From Arthrobotrys musiformis (lineage: Eukaryota; Ascomycota; Orbiliomycetes; Orbiliales; Orbiliaceae), in assembly GCA_036971715.1 (NCBI GenBank), contig JAVHJL010000011.1, positions 744,001 through 808,000 of the forward strand: a DNA stretch of 64,000 nucleotides, read 5' to 3'. Both the position numbers and the translations under genes were made by a program. The notes below the pieces were generated by a model. It did not search any database and was not told where the DNA came from. It saw nothing but the letters and a program-made list of their open reading frames with translations. Positions 13,047 through 25,523 of the stretch are shown here, one piece after another. Within the stretch, counting starts at the first letter, position 1; every line of letters begins with the position of its first letter.

Positions 13047-13565
13047 TTAAAATGGAGAGTCGTCGTCGGTTCGCTTCTTGGGGATTCTATTCTCCTGGCC
13101 AGCAACCTGGGCGAATGCGGACTTGAGCAGCGTTGGCTTGGTTCTGAAGGTAATCTATTAGCATCTGCCTGTCTATTACGGTAGCATGGAGATTGTAGTA
13201 GAACTTACTTCTTTCCAAACTGCTTCTTCTTCTGGGCGGCCAGCTTTTGCGAGCAAGGGCTCATCATGGTGTCCGTCGGCGACGAGAACTTTTCGGCATT
13301 GGCCGCACTATAGCTGAATTAGCAATTCTGTTTAAACGTTTGTGATAAATATGAATGGAGAGAGAACGCACTGGTCGGCTAGCTTCTGCTGGAGCAGCTT
13401 TCGTTGGGCCTCAAGGTTATCTGCCGGTGTTCCCTCGAGCTGGTGGAGGGGTTCGACGACGGCCAGAGGCGAGGCTTCCAGCGATGTGCTCTGGACGGGT
13501 TCGTCGATGTCCATTGCGGACGACATGTTTGTATCGGCGTGGATTTCGGAGAGCGGTGAGGTCAT
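13047..13565 (-). CDS. Spo12-family mitotic exit regulator
   Basis: The model is complement(join(13047..13143,13209..13307,13372..13565)), 129 residues; the summed exons keep the frame. The diagnostic Spo12 motif lies at residues 72-94: FSSPTDTMMSPCSQKL followed by AAQKKKQFGK. In yeasts, Spo12 and Bns1 are small nuclear/nucleolar proteins of the FEAR network that help release the Cdc14 phosphatase; the conserved Ser in the SPTD...MSPC segment is phosphorylated (family knowledge). The rest is low complexity, with a Leu/Gln-rich segment at 43-64 and a basic IPKKR close to the C-terminus. Introns are short: about 64 nt (donor GTGCGT, acceptor TATAG) and 65 nt (donor GTAAGT, acceptor TTCAG). Family assignment rests mainly on the single motif. 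Confidence 0.85.
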
Positions 13566-16500
13566 TTTTACTTTATTTTATTTTATTTCCCTCTTCTATT
13601 ATTTTGGTTTATGTGTGATCGTGATGTATGCGATTGTGAAAGTAGTAGTATGTGGTGTGATGTGTGTATGGTATGAATAGTTGTGGAGGATGGAGTGAGG
13701 ACGCAGAGGGTATAAATGCAGCCAAAGGGGAGAATGGCGATGTCAACAAGCAGTTTTGACTCAGAGAGAAAAAGCTAGACAGACGGTTTCCAAACCAACA
13801 CAGGCGGACTGACAGGGAAGCAGGGGAGACGCCCTGGTAGCCACACGTCGACGGTTTGAGTAAGTCAGTATATACACGTCTCTAGGGCAGCTGGGTTGAG
13901 GATGGTGTTGGTACATTGCTAGTTATATCGGGTTCGTTGGCAGGGCAACCACCTGTTCTTTTCTTTTCTTTCCCTTTCGGAGGTCCTCTTTCCCATCCTT
14001 TTTTTTTACTCTGCTCCTGCGTCAAGGATCCACCTGCCAACGGAAATGCCTCGGCCTGTTCTTTTATCGTTCTTTACTTTTTCAATCTTTGATTTGTACT
14101 TTTAATCTTTCGGAGGTTATTGCTTACTGCAACTGGGTGCTTAGGTCGGAAGTTCTTCCACGGTTACGTGATGCTACGGAGCATCGCTGCCCTCATCGCT
14201 GCAGCTTCGGAGCCATCCCTCTGCGGCCCGGTCGGTTGGAAGCCATGTGGCCACGCGCTGGACCTTCGGACGGATATGCACCTTGAGGCAACGGCCTTCG
14301 AGCAGCTTTAGTCGCTTATAAACCCCGGTGCTTCAAATAGAGGGTGCTGCAAAGCTCTTCTGAAGCTTGGTACGGTTCTCCAACCGACCGACATAGACGT
14401 CAGCAGCCACAATTCACGCGGGTTTCTCGTTGCCCATGGGAGGCTTGGAGTACTGCAAGTCCTGACACTGCTGCTGCTCTGGAACCGAATGCTAGACGCA
14501 CTGGGAGAGAGCTGTCGCATCTGCGTATCCGTCCGCCCTACTGTCCCGAATACACCTATCCACCGAATCTACTCTTTGTCTTCATGGCTGTCTTGGATAC
14601 TGCCTGGCTGGATATTACGTGGGCGCCTAGGTGCTTCGGATACACGCAAATCTGGGAACCATGCTGAACCGTAATCGGTTGTATGATATTGGGGGCAAAC
14701 GAAGAAATAGTAGAGGAAGGAGGAGGCCGTCCGTATGCTCTCTACTGCCCCTCTGAAAAACTAACAGAATAATACTCTTCACAGCGCCTTGATGAATCGA
14801 GTCCTGTTGATCTATTGTACACTATTACAGATTGCCTATTCAATAAAATTTCTTTTTTATAAACTTTAGACGTCCGACCGTGGGGGTTTTGTGGGGGCGA
14901 GAACAAGATGAAGTGTGATGGGAACTTCAAACTTCGAGAGATACTTCTTGATTTGAGGCTTAAGACCTGGGCGATGCGATATGTTCTATCGATAGACGCC
15001 GGGTTTACGGGCTGGCGAACCATGCTTTTTATGTAATCGGGCGGCAGCGGTGAAGTGGGTCAGCCAGAAGGCAGGCAGGCAAGGGACCAGCCAGCCAGCC
15101 AGCCGGGGGCTTGGCAAGTGGACCGTGGGCAAAAGATGAGTTGAGTTGGGTTGAGTTTGCAGCCCGCGCGATTAGATTGATTTTTTTGCCCTTCCCTCCA
15201 AACCAAAACCAAATCAACCAACCAAACCAACCACCACGCCAAACACATCACACTCACCTATACGGGTCCTCCGCTGACATCGTCGACCTCTCCACGCAGA
15301 ACCCTGGAAAGGAAGGGATTACAGGAGGAGGAGGAGGACGGACCGCTCGCCATCATCACGGATTAGAGCTTCGTTCCTGGTTGAAACTGCTTTGTTGAGG
15401 TCAGTTGATTGATTTGATTGTATTGTTAGGGGTGCCTGTTTGTTCTGCTTGTTCTGCTTGTTCTTGTGTGTCTTGTCTTGTCTTCTTGTTCGGGTGGCTA
15501 ACTGAGGTTTTCGGCGCAGTTGTTTTTTTTTATCCGCTCCGAGCAAAAAGGACCTCCCAAAAGGCCGGCCGGCTGCTGCTTCTCCCCGCTCGCTCCCTTT
15601 GAATGATAATAATATACTATTGCTAAATCGCGTCTAAAAGAGTCTCGTTCGGTTCGACTTCTCGAAGGGGTCTGTCTGTCTGTCTGTCCGCTGTCTCGTC
15701 CTCGGACTCCTTTATCTCGAAGATAAACACCTTGCCATCCTATCATATCAGTCGAAACCGGTCTCAAGAAGAAAGAAAGAAAGAAACAATAAGAGTGCTA
15801 TATCCATCTTATAGCCGGTTGCTGGTAGAAAAGACTCTTGGTCGTCGCTCTTTTGAAGCATCGTATCCTTCCACTCCTCCGCGTTCGATCCGTTCGCCGA
15901 GAGGGTTCAAAACAGAGACTCGTCAGACTTGATTTCGAGGTTTCGCCCTCTTGGTGTGGATTTTTTTCTCTCATTCTCTTAATTGTGTGGCATTCGCAAC
16001 TGCTGCTTCTTTCTCTCTCTCTTTTGGCTCTTTTATCATTTATCTTTTGGTCTCCTCCCTCGCCTCTGCCGTTTTTTTTCTTAATTTTCTTAATTTTTTT
16101 CTATAATTCATTTGGTGAGGGCATCGTCGTTGGGTATTCTTCTTATTAACTTGGGGGGAATCTCAACCTAAAAAAAAGTCTCGCACACAATTTCTCTCCA
16201 ACCTTTCCCTGCCTTTTGTTACCCGCGAAAAAAAAAAAGAGAGAGAGGAAGAAAGTACACATTCACTGCCATCGTATCCAGCCGCCAGCCGATTATCGCC
16301 ATAGGCCCACCTGCTAGACGGAGAGCTTCTGAAGAGGTGGATGCTAAAATCTCGTCCTGAATCCCTGGTTTCGTGTTGCAATGAATGGATTCTCTCGGGG
16401 ATTTGGTCTAGTGAACAACCTCCCCTAACATCTGCTTCTCTCCCTCTCTTCTCTCAACCACACGCCCGCCGCCACCAGCACACACAAAAATTTACTTCAG

Positions 16501-16871
16501 CAACGACTTTTTGCACGACTCCTCCACCTCACCTCACTTCACCTTACCTCACCTTACCTTCCATCACATCCAAACAAACAACCAACCATCGCATCTACAT
16601 CTCACCTCCCATCGTCATCACCTCTCATCACCACCTTGATCGCCATCAACCGTAAACGCGCCGCCATCATCAGCTGCTATTGACACCCTTCAATCGCCTT
16701 CTCCCATTGATACTGTCTCCCTGCTGGAGCCTTAATTTGACATATCCTTCCTCTGTTTCACTCCTGATACTGACTGCTTCGTCCTTGCTGTGAACTCGTC
16801 ACGTATCGGACCTATTTTGCCTTCTCTCATCATACTGTCCTCCCCTATCCACACACTCCCCTAACTTCACA
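13566..16871. other. Intergenic: divergent SPO12 / SET2 promoter region
   Basis: A 3.3 kb gap separates the two divergent start codons. No coding region is supported; open frames between 14089 and 14674 overlap on both strands and lack domains. From about 15900 the plus strand becomes very pyrimidine-rich (TC and CA runs), typical of a long fungal 5' leader, so SET2 transcription probably starts several hundred bases upstream of its ATG, possibly with an intron in the leader. Confidence 0.45.
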
Positions 16872-19800
16872 ATGACCTCAACAGAGGTCGTCCTGCCGAG
16901 TGGCTCGGCACCCCTCTCCATAGACACCTCTGAACCTCACACCGTTTTAAAGAAAGGAGAATCGCCTCCTTCGCTCTCACCTACACCTACACCTACACCT
17001 GCACAGACAACAGAAGACAGCGGTGAAAGTGCCTCGAACGGTTTCAAGATGGAGGAATCGTCATCGCCTCTCTCGAATCCATCTCCACAGGACGTCCCGC
17101 CTTCTACTAACCCGTCATCTCCCCGAGATGCCAAAACTGACGTCCCCGACAACTCGGAGGGTTTGAAGATGGAAAGATCCGAGTCATCCAGCACACCTCA
17201 GCCGCCGACACGTGGTAATAGGAAACCAAAGAAAGCGCGGCATATTGTGCTGTACAACGATCTCCCCGACAAGACGGAAGAAGCCCAGGCTAAATTCCAA
17301 TTGATGGAACACTGTACCTATCAGCCGAAGTCACTAGCTGACTCCGGACAAGAAGAAGAGTTGATGTCTTGCGATTGTCGCCCCGAGTATGGTAAGTTTG
17401 AGTCCTCACCGAAGCTTTTCCCTCATCCGTTACAGCGGTCCAAAATGTCCTGTTCAGGTGTGCTGATGGTTATTTTTCTCCTGACTAGCTGATGGTGTGA
17501 ACCATGCTTGTTCGCAAAACTGCATCAACGCCGAGACATTCGTGGAATGTGTTGATGGAGACTCCAACTGCGGCGGGCAATGTCAGAACCAGCGTTTCCA
17601 GAAGAGAGAATATGCCGACGTCTCGGTCATCCAAACAGAGATGAAAGGCTACGGCCTACGGGCCAATACCGACATGGAACCCGGGACTTTCATCTACGAA
17701 TACGTCGGCGAAGTGATCGGCGAGTCCCAATTTCGAAAACGTCGAGAGCAATACGGAAAGGAAGATATTAAGCACTTCTACTTCATGAGTATCAAAGTCG
17801 GCGAATACATCGATGCTACAAAAAAGGGATGTTTGGCCAGGTTCTGCAATCACTCGTGTAACCCGAATTCTATGGTCGAAAAATGGGTTGTTGGCGGGAA
17901 ACTTCGAATGGGTATTTTCGCGAAGGTCAAGATCGAGGCTGGCGAGGAATTGACGTTTGATTACAATGTCGACCGATATGGTGCGGACCCCCAGAAGTGT
18001 TTCTGCGGGGAACCGAACTGCATTGGGTACATTGGTGGTAAGACGCAGACAGAGGCATCCACGAAGCTTCCGACACTCTATCTCGAGGCCCTTGGTCTTG
18101 ATGACGACGATGCCTGGCTCACAGCCACTTCTCGAAAAGCGCAGAAAAAGAAGAGAAACGACGATGGCGATTACATTTACAAGGCGAAGATTAGGGAGTT
18201 ATACCATGACGGCGTGCCGAAGGTCATGGGTACTCTCATGCAAGCGAGCAAACAATGGATCGTAGTTAAGCTACTCGATCGTATTGAAGCCGCCCAAGAC
18301 CCGAAAGTTTTGCCGAGGGTCCTCGAAATGCACGGTTACAAGATTTTCAACAAGCTCCTCGGCGACTGGAGAACCGTGATCGAGATTGTGCTCCCAATCC
18401 TACGCATCATGCACAAATGGCCACGAATAACGAAAAACAAGATCAGCTCATCGAAGATCGAGGGTACGGTTAAGGACCTCGCAGATTCATCGTCACATCC
18501 GAAGGTTAAGGAACTTGCGGCGGAGTTGGCGGAGTCATGGGGTGCCTTGGAGATGGGTTACAGAATCCCACGACGACAGAAGGATTCGAATGATTCTCCG
18601 AATCCTGAGTTTGAACGACGAAATCGCCGACGTAGCAGGTCGCGATCTCGATCGCCTCCGGAACAGGAGAAACCGGTTAATATTCCCACCGGGCCGAGGA
18701 ATTCCAAACCTCAGTTTATTCCGAAGCCGAGATCTTTCCCCAAGGATGCGCCAAAGGGACCTCGAATTCCTAATGTTCCTCTTCCACCCGAGTGGAAAGC
18801 TTACAAAAACCCCAATGGAAAGACGTATTACCATAATACTATTACGAATGCGACCCAATGGGACCACCCGGGCAAGAATACGCCGCCGACGCCATCCTCG
18901 CGACCAGCAATCGTGCAAAAGAAAGATCCTAAGGTGACCAACATTATTCAAACGATTGAGAACGAGGTTGTGAGAGAGACGGAAGAGCGGAGGTTGATGA
19001 GAATAGCAGCTGCTCAACAACAGCAGCAACAACCGCCTACTCCGGAAGAACCCGTTGAGTCGGAGGAGGAGAGAGCTCGAAAGCTCCTCCACCATGAGAG
19101 GCGCGTCAAATTTGCGGTATGTCAGTTGGCTTATTTCCCTTGGGAAGAATAGCTGGGCTAATGGAGTTCTAGTACTATACTATTGTCAAAGAGACGACAG
19201 CCATCTACCTCCCGAAGATGGGGAAGGCCGAAATCAAGAAGCGGAACGAGGAGGTTGGCCCCCCAATTTCCCCTTTGCTTTGCTTTGCGAGTGGTTACTA
19301 ATACGACGCTATAGATCACACGCCTGTGCGCTCAGAAGGACATGAAGAAGACTGGGCTTAAGACGCCCACCGAAATCGGCAGCGAGAAGTACAGGCAGAT
19401 CAGAAAGTTCACCCAGGACTACATGCGCTCTCTCTGGAAGAAGATGAAGGCACACTATGCGGCCAAGAAGGCCAAAGAGGCCGCTAAGGAGTCCAAGCCG
19501 GAGAGCGAGGCTGGGGATGGCGCTGACAAGGAGACTCCCGCGCAATTGGATGGCGATCAAGATGTCTCCTCCGAATTCCCCGCATTCGACCCCGAAGCTG
19601 GGGTCGATGCCGAAGGGTCCCCAGCGGCCAGGGATAACGAGGCCGCATCCACTGAGCCTAGCCCCAATGCGGGACTAGCATCGCCGAAGAGGAAGCGCTC
19701 CGCCAGGGAGATTGACGAGGTCAGCGCCAACGGGGGCGGCTCGCCGAAGCGCAGCCGCATTAATGAGACGATTGTGCTTAGTAGCGCACAGCCGCCTCCG

Positions 19801-19998
19801 CCGCCTCCGGGGTCCCCATCGCCCGCCTCCGGTGGCTCGACTCCCATCTGGGGCGATGAAGATGAGACGACGGCCCCCACTACCGAGGGGGGGGCCAAGT
19901 CTAACGAACGGCCGCCCAAGCGCGCGCGTTCGCTCCCCAAGAGCAGGTCGTCATCCCCACGACCTCTCTCCAACACGACTGTCCAAACCACGGCCTAG
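16872..19998 (+). CDS. SET2: Histone H3 lysine-36 methyltransferase Set2
   Basis: The model is join(16872..17391,17489..19116,19173..19253,19315..19998), 970 residues. Set2 travels with elongating RNA polymerase II and methylates H3K36 in transcribed chromatin. Domains in order: a Ser/Pro/Thr-rich N-terminus (1-120); a Cys-rich AWS segment (about 180-215); SET (about 218-338) with GYGLRANTDM, the RFCNHSCNPNSM cofactor motif (292-303) and ELTFDYNVDRYG; post-SET CFCGEPNCIGYIGG (about 344-357); a WW domain (604-635: LPPEWKAYKNPNGKTYYHN then QWDHP); and a C-terminal SRI region (about 700-800) that would bind the phosphorylated polymerase tail. The SRI is split by two small introns; the last has a weak GTTGGC donor but a good TTACTAATAC branch site. 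A Ser/Pro-rich tail with SPKRKR and PPKRAR basic clusters follows, probable nuclear localisation signals. Confidence 0.98.
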
Positions 19999-20904
19999 CC
20001 GAGCCGTACCTTACGATTCTACGACGACGGCCCCCTTTCTAATGCCTCTGTATCAATAATATCTCTCGCACGCTCTACCCCCACAACGTTGCGTCACCTC
20101 GCCCTCGATCCGACGAATCACAAGATATTTTATTGCGCCTTGCATCCCTCGAATCTTTTTTCCTTTTTCAGCAGAGATACCATATGACATCCGCACCAAA
20201 TCGGCGTTTTACGGAGCTGTTTTTTAGGCCCTTTTTTGTTTATCACTTTTTTCAGCAGATTCTAACTCAAACTTTTTTTGTTTCGTTTTCTTTTTTTGAA
20301 CAAGCAGCATTATGAACTGGAGTCTGTACCGCTTTTTTAGGCGCCTCTTTTCGTTTTAAAGCCATTGATGGCGGGTTTGCGGGACCTATTATGTCCTTTT
20401 TATGCGCAACCCAGGCATTGCTAGAGGCGTCGGCCGTTTTCTGCCACCTTTTAACTATAACTTTTCTTAGTGTGTATTTTTTTCTATTCTTCCCCCACCT
20501 TTTCCCCTCTCTCTACACGAATTGGAAGATAGACATTAGATTTCCCCCACTACTCTCTAGGTCATAAGAGGCGGTGCTGTTGTCTTTCTTTTTTTTTCTA
20601 TCGCGTCGAATTAACCTTCTTTTTTACCTTTTTTTTTATTAATTATAACTTTTTATGGCTCTTTAATTGAATTCGAATTCTACATGTGTGTATAATCAGA
20701 TTTATGGGGATGGGTATAATAGGATGTTTCGGAGGGGTTATCCGAATTTAAGTACGTTTTATTTTATTTTCAGATAGGGTGATCTCGTTCCTATAGTTCC
20801 GAGACTGTCGTTCCCAGTCTAAGCTAGGGCACTTTTATAATTACATTCTTGGGTTTTGGAGCTTGGTTGGGACTTTATTGAGACGGGTGTATTGAGATTA
20901 TAAA
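19999..20904. other. Intergenic between convergent SET2 and F-box gene 1
   Basis: T-rich sequence with many T5-T9 runs follows SET2, consistent with 3' UTR and termination signals. No gene is seen. Confidence 0.5.
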
Positions 20905-22312
20905 TTAATAAGCGAATTCGATGATGATCCTCCAATCCGATCCGTCGTGCATTACGTTTCTTTCGGAGGGCGGGATGCGTTCTCGATGCATACTTTGGAC
21001 CGTGTTTGAGATGAATATGTGCCCGAGGTCGGACTTGAGTCTTGGGAGCGGGGTGGAGGTGTAGAGGGTTATTTGTTTTAGGGATTCGAGGAGGGTGGAT
21101 TTGAGGTGGGAGATGAAGCGGAGGGGTGGGGGGCGGCGGGAGTCGAGTTTTTTGAGGGTTAGGGTGGTTAGGGATTTGTAGGGGGTTAGGAGGGTTATTA
21201 ACTGGTTTTTGTTAGTATTTTTTTTTTTTTTTTTTTTTGGAAAAGGGAGGAGGGGCTTACGGCGGGGAGTTTTAGTTCGAAGGTTTCGCGGAGTTCGAGG
21301 TGGGTTATTTGGGGGGTTTTGTGGATGAATTGCTGGAAGAGCGCGGGGCAGTCCGGGGTCACGGAGAGGGTTAGGGATTCTAGAGATGGGAGGAGGAGTT
21401 TTTGTGAGGGGGTTGGTGGTGGTGGGGTGTCTGGTTCGCCGGTTACGATGAAGGAGAGGGATTTTGTTGATGAGATTGCGTTTTGAGGGAAGAGGGATGG
21501 GAGGGAGGAGAGGAGCCATACGGGATTTCCTTGCGGTCCGGGCCGGGGGCGGTGCCAATATGGAACATGTCTTTCTGGGATTATTTGGAGGTCTATAGTT
21601 AGGGACTCTAGAGTTGCTACGTCGTCCCCTTTAGGGAGGAGGAGGAGGGAGGACTGGGATTCCTCAAAGGATTCTTGGGAGCGGATTATGGTGAGGTTTA
21701 GGGAGAGGTGTTTTAGGGATAGCGAGGTTGTTAGGATTGTGGAGATTGTGGAGATGAGGGTTGGTACTGAGAGCGGGGTTGTGAGGGTGTCTGTTAGGGA
21801 TAATGTTGTGAGGGATTTGAAGGAGGTGGTTAATGTTGCGGTGAAGTTTGGGATGCGCGCGGTGGGGGTTGAGGTTATGGGGCCTACGTAGGGGGTGGTG
21901 GAGGATAGGATTGTGCCCCGGGTGGTTTTGAGGGAGAGGAAGCTTTGATATATATAACATTAGCCTTCTGTTTAACATACTCATTGGGGTGAAGCGTATG
22001 AATGGGGACATACCGAACCTCCCTCCCGTGGTTTTTATAAGCTTCCAATGTCATCCGCGCATTGGCGAGGCTGTCGTCGATGCTCTCCCCGCTGAACCGG
22101 GGTAATGTTATCACATGGCCGCTGTTCAATCCGCCCCGACGGTGGAGGAGGATATCGCAGTTCGAGTAGAGGTATTTTACCACCACGTCGTCGAAGCGGC
22201 GGCAGACGGAGGCGAGGCGGGCGACATCTCTGGCTTTGAAGGAGCGGGAGGAGAGCACTTGGGTTAGGATTTCGAGGAGGAGTTCTGTGGGGAGGGTTGT
22301 TATTGATGCCAT
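20905..22312 (-). CDS. F-box-like protein, paralogue 1
   Basis: The model is complement(join(20905..21201,21261..21942,22014..22312)), 425 residues. An N-terminal F-box-like segment is visible (LPTELLLEILTQVL at about 6-20, then VARLASVCRRFDDVVVKYLY at about 29-49). F-box proteins link substrates to SCF ubiquitin ligases through Skp1; the substrate is unknown. The remainder is Leu-rich with irregular repeats such as FKSLTTLSLTDTL, SLKHLSLNLT and LESLTLSV, compatible with a solenoid substrate-binding part. Intron 1 (phase 2, after EVR) and intron 2 (phase 0) match the three neighbouring paralogues. The sense strand of exon 2 is strongly depleted in G: 227 codons contain no ATG, GTG or TTG. A run of about 20 A follows the donor inside intron 2. 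Confidence 0.85.
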
Positions 22313-23103
22313 TTTTTAATTTTATTTTTTGGAAAGATGGCTTTGGAGGGCGGGTTATGGGGAGGTTATGAGGTTTGTTTATTTATATCTGGGATTCTAG
22401 TGTAATATTCGACATATATTCGAAGTTATAATTATGTTCGGAATAAGTGTCGTTATGGGGCTGAGATGAGCACTGTGTGGTATTTTTGAAGATAGCGTGT
22501 TGTTGGTGTCGTTCCTTTCCTGCTTGTGCGCCGGTTCAAGGTCGGTTCGATGCATTTATATACCCACCTCGGTTCGGGCGGTAAGAAAGAGCCTCAGAAT
22601 CGAAATACCTTGGGCTCATGGTTTTTTTGTAGTTATGAGTGGGGTTCCACTAGGCCTCCGCAGTTGTATACATGTAATCGCGGGACAGGTTGCCGGTTGA
22701 TGTTGCCTACCACCAGGCTCACGAATTTGGTGCGGCATGCGAGGCGGGTTGTGTGTGCAACATGCCTTGTGTGGCTGTGGTTATCGCGGGTGCGTTTTTG
22801 GTCTGCAGATGAAAGAATCTTGGTAGATCGCTACCATTTTCTGTGGATTGGTTTGAACGGTCTGAAAAAAGGACGGGGGAAGGTATTCTTGGTGGAAGCT
22901 GATTGGCCGTGGAGGAGTGTAGGTATGTATGTATATATGCCGAGTCATGAGATTCGATTCTAAGATCCACAATCTAAGCTACCCGCTATATCTTACACTA
23001 ACTACGACGCGGAATCCAACAGCCAGTAAATAATATGCAATCTTTGCCTCGTACCCAGACCTGGGAGATGCAATCCCTATCATATTGCTCGCCTTTTATA
23101 AAT
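22313..23103. other. Intergenic between F-box genes 1 and 2
   Basis: This holds the upstream region of paralogue 1 and the 3' flank of paralogue 2. A 145-codon plus frame at 22526-22963 shows no domain and is not called. Confidence 0.45.
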
Positions 23104-24909
23104 TTAAAGCCGGAACGTAATTCGTATTATTAATGGGTTGTTTTGTCCAATATTAAAAGTATAGTCGCGGGGTCCGAGATTTTCGAATTCAAATTTTCTT
23201 CCCAAGTCCCCCCGAAGGTTGCCCAGAAATTCATCTTCTGTGTCCCCGGATGCCCAACAGCAGTAAACAATTCCCGTCTTCACGCTCCTCATTGCCGGAG
23301 CTAGATTGTTAATTATCCCCAAGGTGGTCTCCAAACTGTGTGGAAGCGGCTTGTTGATACGGAGGGTGTGGAGGTTTGGAAACATCCGCAGAAGAGTTTT
23401 TACCTAGTTTGAATTCAGGGAGGTTAGCTGATGCTGGATATTGCGCACGTGGAAAGGAACGCCTGTGGGCGTCTAGACTTAAAAGAGTGGGAATTCATAC
23501 GGATAGGATCCCGGGGGAATCACTGTGACCAGACAACACGTGCCCAACATCTATTTCTTCCAATGTATCCCGGTTGGCATTTATATATGCGCTAAAAGCT
23601 GCAGGAGATTCTGTAGATAGTAAAATTTTGAGGTAGCGGAGAGCGGGTAGTGGGATAGTTCGGCCGGAAGGATTGATGTGCTTAACGAGGTGTTCTTGTC
23701 TTTTCCCTTGATCGCCGTACTGATTTATAGAAATATCTGGATCGTATAGTAGTGGTGTATAACGGGGGAAATTGAAATCAAGCCTTTTCAATTTTGTAAC
23801 ACAGGCTGGGAGTAGATGCGTTAGGGTATCAAGGAGCCATATTCCACGGAATCGCTTTCGTTGTGTGGGGTCGAGGAGGCGGACCCTTAGACTCAAACTC
23901 TCGAGTTGTACCGGGGAATCCGATATGGGACACATCGACTCCATTTCTTCGTCTACTAGAGGGGGTATAGCGTACGTTACAGACAAGGAAATGCTGAGGT
24001 TCCGAAGGTTACGACAAGTGGATAAAATATTTGCGAGGGAGGGAATGAGGCCTTCGAAGTTGTGCGATTTCGTATTACCTAACCTGATAGGATCTGAAAT
24101 TTCTATTGATATTTTCTGGAGGTTTGGGAATGATTCTGTAAACATGGTTGAGAACACTGGCATGCATGGGCCGGTGGTAAGATATTGGCTTTTGTCGGGG
24201 AGCTTTAGCTCCGGTCCTCTAGGGCCCGGCGCCGCCGTGCTGGGGTCAAATACAAGCTCGCATCGGTTGAACCCCAGAGACCTAGAAGTGGTTTTAAATT
24301 TCGTGAGAAAATTGGGCCTTGCGAGTCTTTGGTATTCTATTGCGGCTGTAAACAAAACCCTCCCTTTTTTTTGGCTTCAGACGCGCATATCTAGTGGAAA
24401 GTACCTAGGAGAGTAATGTGCATCTTCAAGAAAATATGCTTCTGAAATATAGCAAACCACAGGTACCCAACGGAGGGAGACTCTCAAATGATAAAAACAT
24501 ACCTAACATTGTCACCATAAACTTTGTATCGCTCCCACCTCGTTTTGGCGACCAGGCAATCCAGTGATCGTTTGGTTCCGAAGCGCAGAAAGCCGATAAC
24601 ATACCCTTCAAATCCATAAATTTCGTGGCCTACTAGGCTTCTGCAAGTGAATAACCCGACTTCACAGTGGGAATATTGAAAGTGGGAGATTATCTCCCGG
24701 AAGTGTCGACAGGTAAGACTCAGATTAAGGGCCTCAGCCGTGTTGATGTGGCTCGTATTGGGGCGGGATGGGTCGTATAATACATTATAGCTAAGAATTT
24801 GGGTAACGGTTTCAGTAGGAAGCACGAGAAATGATGAGGACCGGCCCGTCGACAATGCTTCGGGTAGCGAGGAGGCCATCGCTGCGCTGGAAGTTGAACC
24901 GGTGTACAC
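23104..24909 (-). CDS. F-box-like protein, paralogue 2
   Basis: The preferred model is complement(join(23104..23403,23501..24374,24503..24909)), 526 residues. The F-box-like segment is FLVLPTETVTQILSYNVL at about 27-44 followed by ALNLSLTCRHFREIISHFQY. The middle exon carries Leu-rich segments (NLQKISIEIS, CRNLRNLSISLSVTYAI, VTKLKRLDFNF, ALRYLKILLS), and the last exon begins VKTLLRMFPNLHTLRI, matching the other paralogues. Intron 2 is phase 0 (donor GTATGA). Intron 1 is the problem: the acceptor equivalent to that of the paralogues (CCTAG at 24406-24405) would give YFPLDMRV and then an in-frame TGA; the acceptor 30 nt further on (GAAG ending at 24375) just skips the TGA and restores the frame. 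Either the gene uses that acceptor or it is decaying. The start could also be the second Met (residue 11). Confidence 0.65.
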
Positions 24910-25523
24910 GCAATTGGGGGTTGGTGAGGGCGCGGGTTGAACAATGTGTTATTTCGAGGATGAACGCGTTGTTTCTGGCAGGACGGTCAGGATCTAGCAC
25001 CTTTTAAAGTCCTCGTGAGCATTCTCAAGGCGAGGTGGGATGGAAGTTTCAAGGCAATTGCGGAGGAAGAAGCCTGAGCCTATAAGGGAGGTGATGCAAG
25101 GTTAAAACAATCAAGGATTTTGATATTTAAATTTTGACATACATGGGATATCGATCTAGCTAGATAATTCTGTGCCCATGCGCCATCGCGAGCGCTATGC
25201 ATATAGTGTAACTCCATGTGGTGTCGAACTAGCCCCGGTGTCAGCCTGGAGCTACAAATACACAGATTTAAGAAGCTAAGCTCGTATACCGCACAACTTT
25301 GCCGCATTTCCAAGAGATCCTTTACAACCGGATCCACACCGGTCAACTTCCGTCTTTCCTAAGCTGGGAGAGGAAAACCACGCTAACTATCAAAAAATCC
25401 GAGCCAATATTGTTAGGTTTCGGGTAAACATATACAGTGTGATTTCGAATTTCATCGTTACTTAGGCGCCTCCTCAGCGCAAATATTAAGTCAGGAGGGG
25501 CAAAGACTAGAATAAATTTGGAC
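24910..25523. other. Intergenic between F-box paralogues 2 and 3
   Basis: This contains the upstream region of paralogue 2 and the 3' flank of paralogue 3. Nothing else is recognised. Confidence 0.45.

Noticed and set aside
14089..14674. Several overlapping ORFs on both strands
   Set aside because: They overlap each other, lack domains and consistent codon bias, and have no convincing splice partners.
18535..19095. 186-codon minus ORF rich in Arg and Leu
   Set aside because: Antisense shadow of SET2.
22526..22963. 145-codon plus ORF between F-box genes
   Set aside because: No domain or homologous neighbour, atypical composition; probably chance.
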